Under the pieces are notes generated by a model that was not told where the DNA came from, ran no database searches, and worked only from the letters and a program-made list of their open reading frames with translations. From positions 583,270-647,269 of the forward strand of contig NC_044924.1 of NCBI RefSeq assembly GCF_003576645.1: DNA of 64,000 bases, written 5' to 3'. Position 1 is the first letter of the stretch, and each line of letters begins with the position of its first letter. A program made the translations under genes and the position numbers. This DNA comes from Ipomoea triloba. Lineage: Eukaryota; Streptophyta; Magnoliopsida; Solanales; Convolvulaceae. Shown one piece after another: positions 46,481 to 56,850 of this stretch.

Positions 46481-49013
46481 AACAAATGCTTTCGCAGTTG
46501 TTCATCACCTTGTTCGGTTATGGGCGGAAACCTAACAGAAAAAAAAAAAAAAAAATTATTGGTTTATGCCGGAAACCAGAAAATTTAGTCATGAATTTTA
46601 TTGCACTACAAATTAAGCTAATAAAAAAATTGCTTAACACATTTAATTATCTGGTTTTGAAGATAGGTTGGGCTCTTCGTTTAGCAGGCTGGACCTTTCC
46701 GCAACTCATTTTCCTGGCTCGTGCAGTTTCTTGGGCCGGTCCTTGTGACCCATATGACTTACTCGACCCATAATGCTATTTATTCAGGCCCAACTAAAAA
46801 TGGGCTTGGCTCATTATCTCAATAAAATCTCATAATTTCATGATGATATAATTCCGGATTCACAATATATCCCCCCAGGGAACAACTGTCAGAACCAGAG
46901 ATACTATGAGTACCCTTAGCTTTTGACATTCATGTTTGTTTATGGGTAGACCCCAAACAGACCTTATCTTTTTCTTCCCCTTTTTTTAATTTTCATACAT
47001 GTGAATGATTTACAGCATAATGTCTGAAAACGTTGATGTTTCCCATTTTTGACATAGTGGAGAATCTGTTAATTACAACACAAGAAAAAGCCAAAGAAAG
47101 AGGACATACATAATGGGGAATCAAAAAAAAAAAAAAAAGAAGTAAACGCCATAACCTAATTAATTAATGAAACCACAATTTTCCTACGGATTAGAATAAT
47201 GAATGTGGTCGGTAATCAAGTTTTGCATAAACCCCCCACTATGGGCTTTAATTTAGTGCTGTTTATGGTCCAAAAACTGATCTGACATATTTAGTCATTC
47301 ATACACGAACCTGCCAAGTTCATGTTAGGTGATAGATCCGATAGATCCTTGTTTATTCCTGAATGTTTTTAATGTGATTGATGATAATACACTTTGATTT
47401 AAGAAAATCAACCATTCTTGTTAGCAACAAATTGTAACTATAAAGTTCCCCTACTGGCTACTGCAGGTCGACAAACGGGCGACGAGCACATGCATCGGTC
47501 TAACCCTAATTCTGATTTAGAGGCGTTCATACATAATTCAAAGTATGTGAAAAAATAAATTATGGTAAAAGTGAGTTGGGTTAAAAAACTTTAAGTCATG
47601 TCAAACGACAAACGTCACAGCATGATTTATATTAGATTCGAATTGATCTTTGAGTAGTGGTTGAGGACCTCGATGTTATAGAGAGGAAAAAGAAGATTTA
47701 AGGAGTAATAATTGAAAGGTTGTGGTAGATTTTATGTTTTGTCTGGGTGACACATTGCACGTGCGCCAGGGTCCAGGCGTAAAGCTCTGCGGTGTTTCAT
47801 GGTCCGGGGCCGCTAGAGCCGCGAGGGTTTCTCGCTATCTTGTTGACATTTGGCAAGGCCAGGGAACAGACCGTGCATGAATGTATTGCTTTAGTTAACG
47901 ACAAAATGCTTTTCCTCGCCGACTAAGTTGACTGCTGCTACTTTGTCTGCCTAGGTCGCTAATTAAGTTACCCAACATAATACGTACATGGATTCGCTTA
48001 TATAAGTCCCAGATTTTTTAAATTAAGGTTAATCCAACTGGCTGTCGGTCATGCAAGCTAATTAAGGCTATATATTGATCTTATCCATCCACGTTATTTT
48101 TCTGCACATTAACCAAACCAGCCGTTTCATATAATCCCCCACATATCAAGCGTCCTGCCCTGGCCTGTCTGTCCCACAAATGGAGTGTTCCACGTTTCAG
48201 AGAGATCCTTTTAGTATTATTGTCTTTCGCCCTTCAATTCTCCTCGGGTGGATTAAAAAAATGAAGAAAAGGGAAAGCATATAGAATGAGCATTATATGA
48301 AATGTTATTTTAATGGCTTAACCATCGATTAGGCGTTAGGCACCCTTAGACCGACACAATTTAAGATCTAGTCGGTGTCTAACTCGGTTGAGTAGGTGCT
48401 CAACTCAATGAGTGATTTTCTTTTACATGTTCGCTGCTCATCTTTTATATTCTTCTAGCCATATATTAAACTAACTATCTAACATATGTAGTTGATTAGT
48501 TTTGAGGATTGTAACAGTCTAACAACTTAGCGTTTAGTGAAAAAATTGAATTGCTCGACCACTTAGGTGCTAGGGGTGCCCGACTAGCGCCTTCTGAAAC
48601 ATTGTTATTTATTCATTTTTACTTCTCTTTTAGCCGTGTATTTTGTACTTGATTATATATATTTGTATGTATATGGCACTATTGGCACATATGTCAAGAC
48701 TATATTATAATACCAAAAAGAAAAAAACAATATTACTATACAAGAAACAGTAACCCTATAAGCTAAGGCCTATATGATTTTATATATAAATAAATATGTG
48801 TACAATGTACTGCTATGGCTAGTAGTGCTAGCTTACATGTATGAGTGTATGGTTCACTCTTTTCCGAAAGCTCCCCCTACTATATACTACAGTAATATAT
48901 GTGTACGGCAACACTTTTGTTGGTCAAAACAATAGAAATTCCCACGGGTGGAAAGCTGCTTGGCGACCTGAAAATATAGCTTTCCATATAAGCAAACCCC
49001 AACCAACCGCACC
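44221..49013. other. Gene-free spacer between the BBX and SRS genes
   Basis: No gene is supported. Features seen: ccttgtggtccagtggcatc at 44367-44386, similar to a SINE head; a (CT)n run at 44743-44757; a GC-richer patch at 46190-46340; another at 47750-47840; and at about 48313-48605 a degenerate element whose ends (aaccatcgattaggcgttag and gcgccttctgaaacattgtt) recall the hAT-like elements in the FGGY introns. The distal part near 48900-49010 is the likely promoter of the SRS gene. Confidence 0.5.
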
Positions 49014-49022
49014 CATATATAC
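49014..49022 (+). promoter_or_regulatory. Possible TATA box of the SRS gene
   Basis: The sequence catatatac lies about 310 bp upstream of the start codon. If used, the transcript would have a leader of roughly 280 bases that contains the 47-bp tandem repeats. Other AT-rich candidates exist, so this is tentative. Confidence 0.35.
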
Positions 49023-49164
49023 ACACCTCCACCAAATCAACTAGTCCTTAGCTTCAATTCCCACACTTTTGTAGATAAAAATCTATTAATAGACCTACAA
49101 AGTCTATCTAGCTAGGTTCTCATGGAAACAGCGCTGAATCGCCCCGCATGACGATGCAGCCTGC

Positions 49165-49305
49165 GGGAAGACCAGCGCTAAGAGGTAGGCAAGTGAGTAG
49201 TTGTGTGTGCTGGGAGGACCAGCACTAAGAGATAGGCAAGTAAGTAGTTGTGCTTGTGGGGAGGACTAGCGCTGAGAGGTAGATAGGTAAGTAGTTGTGA
49301 ATGAT
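49165..49305 (+). repeat. Three 47-bp tandem repeats in the SRS 5' leader
   Basis: Copies start at 49165, 49212 and 49259, exactly 47 bp apart. Each reads like gggaggaccagcactaagag followed by ataggcaagtaagtagttgtg, with a few substitutions. The last copy ends just upstream of the coding start at 49333. Confidence 0.9.
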
Positions 49306-49332
49306 CGGCAGAAGAGAGAGATTGAATCGAGG

Positions 49333-50120
49333 ATGATGATGACGATGAGGGATGATGATGAACAGGAAGGAGGGAGCTCAGGGAGCAATAGCAGATGCCA
49401 AGACTGTGGGAACCAATCCAAGAAGGATTGCGCGTACATGCGGTGCAGAACTTGTTGTAAGAGCAGAGGGTTTGAGTGTCCGACCCATATTAAGAGCACT
49501 TGGGTCCCCGTTTGTAAGAGACGGCCCAGACATCACCACCTTTCCACCACTGCTTCTCAACACCCCCTTACTGCTAACCCTAAACGCTACAGGCAACTGC
49601 AAAATCCCCCCTTTTTCGGTAGGTACTGTTACTGCTGGTCCCACTAGCCTCACACTTCCACCCTATCATTACACAAGCCCTAGTTAGGGATCAGACATTA
49701 TAGTATATAGTATTTGAAAACAATTAATCTGAGACAAATACTTATAGATGTGTTGGTTTGCGGTTTGCAGGTGGGGAAGAGGGGAATTTTCCGGCGGAGG
49801 TGAGTTTTCCGGCGGTGTTCAGATGCGTGCGGGTGAGCGCGGTGGACAATGGGGAGGATCAGTACGCGTACCAGACGTCGGTGAACATAGCGGGGCACGT
49901 GTTCAAGGGGATTCTCTACGACCAAGGACCGGAGAGCCGGTACAACGCCGCCGGCGAGAGCTCCTCCGGCGGTGGCGGATTTCAACAACAGCCCAGTAAT
50001 CTCCTTAGCACCGCCGCGACTGCCGCCACCAGTAATGCGTCGCCACCTTCTTACCCTAGTCCTTTTAGTACTACTAATTTCATGCCCGGTACGCATTTCT
50101 TCCCGTACCCAAAATCATAG
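49333..50120 (+). CDS. SHI-RELATED SEQUENCE (SRS) family zinc-finger protein, 211 aa, 2 exons
   Basis: Exon 1 is 49333-49618 and exon 2 is 49771-50120, joined in phase at a Gly codon. The open frame extends upstream to 49297, but only from GTG; the first in-frame ATG is 49333, and four Met codons fall within residues 1-5. The RING-like zinc finger is [12 protein letters not shown] then [18 protein letters not shown], about residues 22-56. The second conserved region is [20 protein letters not shown] and [17 protein letters not shown]. Family members are transcription activators of auxin-biosynthesis and gynoecium/leaf genes (family knowledge). Oddities: His in the finger's CxHMRC position is Tyr here (CAYMRC), the signature IGGH reads IAGH, and the protein is shorter than SHI, STY1 or LRP1 because the N-terminal extension is missing. 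Confidence 0.93.
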
Positions 50121-50169
50121 CTAGCTTGCAAATAACCATTTTCTTTGCATTCAAACACCCTCCCTGCCA

Positions 50170-50322
50170 AAGATCTGGTCGAGCGACATAGCTGTAACTC
50201 TCTCAAGTGGGAGGTTACAAGTTCAAACTCTGGTGGGTATTGACTCTTTATGCTTTGGTTACAAAAGTATGTATGAATAGATACTACATTGTAACAGAGT
50301 TAATAGTACTTGTAAAAAAAAC
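50170..50322 (+). mobile_element. tRNA-derived SINE-like element
   Basis: It opens aagatctggtcgagcgacat, has the B-box-like aggttacaagttcaaactct near 50212-50231, and ends gatactacattgtaacagag then ttaatagtact and an A run. The tail matches the element at 23651-23816. It lies about 50 bp past the SRS stop codon and may form part of its 3' UTR. Confidence 0.6.
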
Positions 50323-53190
50323 ACTCACCCAAAAAAAAAAATTGCTATGAGAGAGAATGTAGCTATAGCTTATAGCTAGCTGTTATTCATTTGCAATTCC
50401 AATGAAGAATTGTTTGGGTCATCTCACTTGGTCTAAAACCTTTATTATGGCTTCCATGTTGTGCATATGGTTCAGCAGTTTGTCTTATAGCTAGCCTGAA
50501 TTCCCCCCATTGTTTATTGCATTAATTATGGTTTGTTTATGAACTTCAATGCAACTTTTCCCCCGATTTTATGTTCCTTTGCCGCCCTAAAACACCATGT
50601 GTTGCAATCTTTATGGACACACACAATGCATTTACCCCTCCTTAGCCAATTCTTTATTCAAACTCACCCCAATTATTAGTACTACTTTGTAGTTTAAAAA
50701 CTATGGCAAATTGAGTAAAACTTGCCTGCGCTCTGGCCCCTTCTACTCCTTCCCTCCTATTACGCCTACACACATAATTTACCGGTTAGTCTCCGGTTTC
50801 ACACTTTCACCCGAACCAAATATATCAAAAACTAATCTTATTTTGTTTCTCATTATCTATTATGCAACTAACAATGAGAGATGTGGTTTTCCACATCTAT
50901 ATAACTCACGTACACCTCTTATATTAATATATAAAGAGTGTAAATTTGAAACATTTATCTTTCCTTAGTATATATCCAATACTAAAGTGTGAATTTGAAA
51001 CATTTCTCTTTTTTTTTAGTATATATCCAATACTAAAGTAGTAAGTTCCAATCTTTGTTTCGGTGCACGAAAACAAAGATTGCCATGTAAATGCGGCATG
51101 CTTACCAAAACTTATTGGTAAATTAAATATTTAAGTTTTTTTCTTTTATCTTCTTTTTGTGTGTAATAACAAAAAACTTATTTTTAGGATAATAAATTCT
51201 AAGACATAGTATTTGTTTTAATTGTAAGACATAGTGCGTGCAACAACACTTTGATTCACGAAAAAGTACACAATCGCTACTTGAAGTATGCTTTGGGTGA
51301 AAATTATCTTATAATCGTAACTAATAAATGATCACAAAAAAAAAATAAATCAGTTTATGTTATCCTTGCAGTCACACTCCAGAGATATTTAGACATGAAA
51401 GTGGTTAGTTTGGGTGAAATGAGGGCCGGAAGGGTAAAAACTAAAAAGTAAGTGCACTAAGACATTTGCCCCTGCATCACATCATCAGTCCCAAAAGTCA
51501 TTATTTTAAACAGCAATTACAAAATCATTTTAAAAAAAATTAGATGTAGACACTGATGCCTACCAACTTACATTCTTTGTATGTGGGCACTCTAAGCTGT
51601 ATTTGCAGTACTATTATAAGTATCATTAAGAAAATGGATTAAGGACAGAATCATTAGTACATTATCCCATTTCTAAGAAACATCCCATCACATGAACGCA
51701 AATGACTATATGAGTTCTAGAGAGGCATTATGTATATATTACAATCAACTTTTGACAAATAAGCAATTAACGGGCTACATTCGCTAATGCAAATCATGGC
51801 GACAAGACTCGAAATGAAATATAATCCATGAATTTATTATAAAATAAATTGAGAATTTAAGTATTCGTAAGTGTGAAAGTTGCAATTTTTTTTCTTTAAA
51901 GATTATTAGAGGCAAAAAGATTGGTAGTTAGGCATCTTGTGGTTTTCTTTAAGTGATAGTGACTTTTGCTTGATGCAGAAAGCAGGTAGTAAGCCACATG
52001 TTTTGAACTTTTTAATGCACTGCACGCTAAATTAAAGACACATTCACACTCACTAACAAAAGGAAAAGATTGATACCCTACATTAACAAAACACTACATT
52101 GGAATATTTATGTCATCCTCAATTTTTTAATGCACAAGAAACCATTGGTATCCTTAATCATTTGCGTATCAGTCATATGATATGTTCTGCAAATCTGCAG
52201 TGGTTCTTCACTTCTTCTGCAGGGTCAATGATCCTCAAAAAACAATGAAATTTTTACAAGTCTTAACGATTCATTTTCGGCAATTCGTTAGTAGACTAAA
52301 TACCTATAGATATCTGTTGTTAAATTTGATTTTTCTTGTAATGTGATCAAATTGCATTGATTTGTAGATGATTTTTTATCAGAATTAATCAGTTATATAA
52401 ACTCCTGTTTAGGGATGGCAAAGGCAATCAACAACCTTAGCTTTATGCCGATGGAGCAGATAGTGATGTTTCTTTAGTTATAATATATGATTACAACTTT
52501 AAGAATGATATTATATTTGGGATTTATTTATAATAATAATGTTTCAAGGGCCAAAGCAAATGAAGGGCTTTTGGAAGAGGAATAGTATCTAGAATGGGTA
52601 TTTGGTGGATTGTTTATAGGTGATATTTGGAGTTGTTGAGGAGATAATGATAGTTTGCTTTTAAGGCTTCCAACACAGGGGCAGGCCTAGAATCACTACT
52701 TGTACGGCATTATTTTTGCACGTCTATGTCAATTATATTAATCCTAGTTCATTCATTCTACATTAGGGTTTTTTGAAAATAAGCCATTTTTGGAATGTAT
52801 ATACAAATTAGGGTTGGGTATAATGTTATATATTAGGCATCTATATTCAAAATTTTAGAAAATTTGCTACATTCTTTCTTCAATTCATTCTTTATATTTA
52901 AATTGGTTTTTTTTATACAAAGCACCATAGTCGATTGAATGGCATTAGTGTATAACTTTAGAGCATTCTTAGTGGTGAATTTTTGCGATTTTATTTTTAA
53001 TGTGATGAAAAGAGGAGAGATGAGAGAAATCGATGAAGAAGGTGCTACGGCAATAGAAATTGTTGGCGAATGGCTACTATCTAAATTTAATTTAAAAATA
53101 AAATAAAATATTTTCTTTCGTTTTTGCCTTATTGGCCGAAAAAAAATCGGATAAAAAACTATTATATGTTTGAATTTTGATGTATTGTAT
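50323..53190. other. Gene-free AT-rich spacer
   Basis: No gene or paired element termini are supported. A short repeat (gtgtaaatttgaaacatttc and tccaatactaaagt) occurs twice at about 50939-51040. At about 52964-52984 agagcattcttagtggtgaa resembles a GAGCATTC-type MITE end. Confidence 0.5.
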
Positions 53191-53195
53191 AGTAC

Positions 53196-53720
53196 TGATG
53201 GATAAATACTACCCGGGTCAGCCTAGGAGCGGAAATAGAGGGCCAACCCGGGCCCACACGACTGAGCCGTATTGGGCCCAAGTTGACCCCTCGGGGTCGA
53301 CTTGGCCGACTCCGGCCCATGACTTGACCCCTCGGGGTTGACTCATGGGCGACCCCGGCCCATGAGTCGACCCTGGGGTCGTCCTGGCCGATCCCCGGGC
53401 TCGGCCACGACCTCGGGGTCCCGGCTTGATGCGGTCTTTTCGGCGCAAGATTCGGTCCTAGGCCGTTAGAGTGGTTCTCTCCGAGCGGTTAGGCCTAGGA
53501 ACTAGTATAAAAACATGCAACATTGTCCTATTGAGACATCTTCTTCATACTTTGTCCTAACGACATTCTTGTCCTATTATTACACAATCTTGTAATAGTT
53601 TTATCCTTTATTCAATATATAAAATACCTCCCAGGTACACTTTGGCCCATTACTTGTCATACCCCCTATAATCTTATCGGGTTTATTGATTCGGGCAACC
53701 CGGGTTAATTAAATCCATCA
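53196..53720. mobile_element. Solo LTR of an LTR retrotransposon, 525 bp, with intact target duplication
   Basis: It begins TGATGGAT and ends ATCCATCA, the TG...CA form of an LTR with inverted ends extended to ACCCGGGT on both sides. The 5-bp duplication AGTAC flanks it exactly (53191-53195 and 53721-53725). The 5' two-thirds is GC-rich with repeated tcgacccctcggggt-type words. It is followed by a TATA-like agtataaaaacatg near 53505 and AT-rich sequence with tcaatatataaaata near 53612. No internal retrotransposon genes are next to it, so it is a solo LTR left by recombination. Confidence 0.9.
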
Positions 53721-53725
53721 AGTAC

Positions 53726-55818
53726 TATGGATTATTAAACTTCCATAGCATTTTCGTTCAGAATGAGATTTGGAACAAAAGTTACAACCGGAATCATGTC
53801 CAATGTGATTAATTATTTGTGGGCTGTAGCTGTAATAATTGTATATATCATACATCATTGTTAGTGGGTATGGGATTCCATCTATTGACTAAAGTGCTTT
53901 CAAATTCATCTGATTGAAGAGAGATAGATGCTCTTAATTAATAGACTTGTGATTTGACATAAACTTTGTTATATCTAAAAGAAAAATACGGAGTATTAGT
54001 TTTAACTCTCAAAATATACTCACTTTTTACTCTTTTATACAAATTTTTTATGTAGACAAATTTATTGAGACTCATTTAGATATCATTGTTTGGCACGTTA
54101 GAGAGTAGAGTTTGGGTGTCCATGTAGTAGAATTCTACATCCTTGTATTCATCCAACCAAAACTATTCATATCTAAATATATCATCATGAGATTAGTTAA
54201 ATTAGTTGGGATTTTTATATATAAATTTACATTGTTTAGCTATTACAAATCATGTCTCATTTTTCTACAAACATCATATCATATCTTATTCATACAAACT
54301 TGTAATATTCTAGCTCTAGTCCATCTAATACTACTACAATTCTACTCAATTAGCTCTAGTCCATCTAATACTACTACAATTCTACTCAATTATCCATTTC
54401 ATCCCGTTATTTTATGCGTACTAAGTTGATTCACACACATCTAGAGTCAATTAATTCCATCAGTATCATTTGAGGTTTTAATTAATAGTTGTGTTATATA
54501 CATATATATATATATACTAGGATTCAATTCAAGTTTATCAGTAAACTTAGTGTTTTTTGGGCTGATTGCTAAAACTCCTTTGCAATCATCGCTTGTCACG
54601 TTTATTCAATGGTGTAGTACAATCTGATATGATGTGTGTTTCATTTCTTTAATTAGCTTTATTTATTTATTTATTACTCCGTAGTAGTTTAAAAGCATTA
54701 GATAAAATTATTTTGTCTCTTTGATTTGATTGATAAAAGCTGGATGGAGTAGCAATTTTTTAAAATCTATCTATGCTTTTAGGTATGTAGAAAATAACAG
54801 TTTGTCTATGACTGGAGGGGAAATAATGTTAAACATGGAACTTGATAGAAGCATGTATATCTCAATTAAAGGGGCAGTGCCTTAATTAGCTTCTATAGGG
54901 GTTTGGGTGCTTTTGTCCTTTTACTAAACTTGATGGGTTAATTAGAATCGTCAAAAACTCTAATTTGATTTTTTTTTTTTTTTACTATTGACTTCTAAAT
55001 GGATGTGTTGCCTCCATCACGAATATCTAAATTAAACCGCCATACATTATCTTCTGTATAAGCTTTCTTTTATTTTCATATGTCTTCCTCAGCTCTTTAC
55101 TCTTTGCTCAATATGCCTCATCTACCTTAGCATATCGATTGGCCCTAACCATCATGATGATCACATAACTGGATAGTTCTTTCATCTTCGAGTTCTTGTA
55201 AAGATCGCATTTTAACTTAGAGTCGGAGTACATTAAAGTTTGTAAATCATAGGAAGGACCTCTATTTTGTTTGCAAATATAAAATTTTAGAGGTGAAGAT
55301 TATATACAAGTATGTTTTAGGATGGTGATAGATGAATTGAATGAGCTAATTTGGTTTTTAAACTTTAATGCATAATACAATCAAGAAAAAACAACTTGGC
55401 CATGTTCTCTCTCACATATACATTGTATCAATCTCTTATATGACCAGTCAATCTTGGACAATTAAACACAAATGTATAGAGATCATGTTGTTGTGTCACC
55501 TTAACAGCAAGCTTGCCACAACCAAAGTTGGCAAATAACCCTCTTATGGTAAACAAAGAGATACATTAGAAATAACTTTATTCGCCTTTAAAATTATATT
55601 TGAATTTAATTTAATTCATTCTCTATAGATTTTAACAACTCGAACATGATTTACTTGTCAAGTCTTTTTTACTTCTCATTAAGCAACAAGAGCCAATCAC
55701 AAAACATTCCTATTTATCTCACTCAACAAAGAGCCAATTACAAATCAGCTTTTGTAGTGATTCTAGGGACGGAAACTTGTGAGTTTAATACTAGTATGGT
55801 AAAACTGAAATCCACCTA

Positions 55819-55892
<74 letters not shown>

Positions 55893-56200
55893 GATGTGGG
55901 CCCAACGATTCAGTTGGTCTAATGACAATAATGGCGTATATTGAAGATATATAACTTAGCAATCCAGCTCACAAAATTAACTTGGTCGAACTAGTCGAAG
56001 TTCAATTATTACTCGTCGTTAAAGAATTATCACAAGTTTTTATGAATTTTTTTTCCCAAAAAAAAAAAAAACAAACCATAAAAGCTTCATACCAGCCCAA
56101 TAAAATCAACAACAATAACAGATTAGTCCTAAAAGCCCAATAAGCAGTGCATGTTGCCATGTTGGAGACAAAACATATACGCTTTGTTAGGCAAATTATA
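53726..56200. other. Spacer with short tandem repeats
   Basis: No gene. It contains a perfect two-copy 40-bp repeat (54311-54350 and 54351-54390, unit tagctctagtccatctaata then ctactacaattctactcaat) and a palindromic (AAT)n-(ATT)n block at 55818-55893. The rest is AT-rich. Confidence 0.6.
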
Positions 56201-56202
56201 CT

Positions 56203-56850
56203 GTGCACCACGTACCTAAACGACGTCGTTTTGAGCATTGTAAACTAATCGTCCTTTTTTTTTGAAAATCATGTTTCCCGTTTCGGTCGGTCTCTGTATT
56301 TATGTTAATATTCTGTGTATTCCAGGCAATCATTCTGTGTATTCTAGGCAACCGTTCTGTGTATTATAGACAACCGTTAAGTGTATTCATGTTAGTAACA
56401 CATGTTGTAATGTGTTTGTGCATTCGAATGTTTAGGAGGATGAGTTCTGTGTATTTTGTGTATATATTATGTGTATTCATTTTATTAACACAAGTTGTGA
56501 TGTGTTTGTACATTCGAATGTTAGAAGGATGAGTTCTGTGTATTTTGCGTCAATATTCTGTGTATTATGGGCAAATATTCTGTGTATTCTAGGCAAACGT
56601 TCTGTGTATTCTATATAATGATTATGTGTATTATAGATAATGAATTCCCTGGAGTCATTCGCGTCCACTAACATCTGTGTATTTTGTGTCAATATTATGT
56701 GTATTCTGGGCAAACATTCTGTGTATTCTAAGCAAACGTTCTGTGTATTATAGATAATGATTATGTGTATTATAGATAATGAATTCCCTGAGTCATTCGC
56801 GTCCGCGTCTACTAACACCGAAACGACGTCGTTTTACGTACGTGGTGCAC
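56203..56850. mobile_element. TIR-bounded element filled with TGTGTATT minisatellite
   Basis: The left end is gtgcaccacgtacctaaacg then acgtcgtttt. The right end is aaacgacgtcgttttacgta then cgtggtgcac, its inverse over about 30 bp, each containing the palindrome AAACGACGTCGTTT. The interior (about 56310-56775) has roughly 15 copies of TGTGTATT spaced about 20-30 bp, built into two longer repeats: one with tgttgtaatgtgtttgtgca (twice, about 56395 and 56488), one ending gaattccctggagtcattcg (twice, about 56640 and 56778). Beyond the right end gtgcac recurs (56845-56862). No transposase is encoded. Confidence 0.7.

Noticed and set aside
46053..46773. Open frames around the GC-richer patch in the BBX-SRS spacer
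   Set aside because: No similarity to any family I know, no exon structure and low-complexity stretches. Probably degenerate repeat sequence.
49378..50096. Long open frames on the opposite strand and other frames of the SRS gene
   Set aside because: They are shadows of the GC-rich coding exons. Only the annotated frame shows the SRS zinc finger and IGGH-type region.
53218..53448. 76-codon minus-strand frame rich in Gly, Pro and Arg
   Set aside because: It falls within the GC-rich part of the solo LTR and reflects repeated words, not a gene.
56302..56818. CRISPR-like or coding interpretation of the TGTGTATT array
   Set aside because: Plant nuclear DNA, repeats too short and irregularly spaced for CRISPR. 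The open frames on both strands merely translate the repeat.
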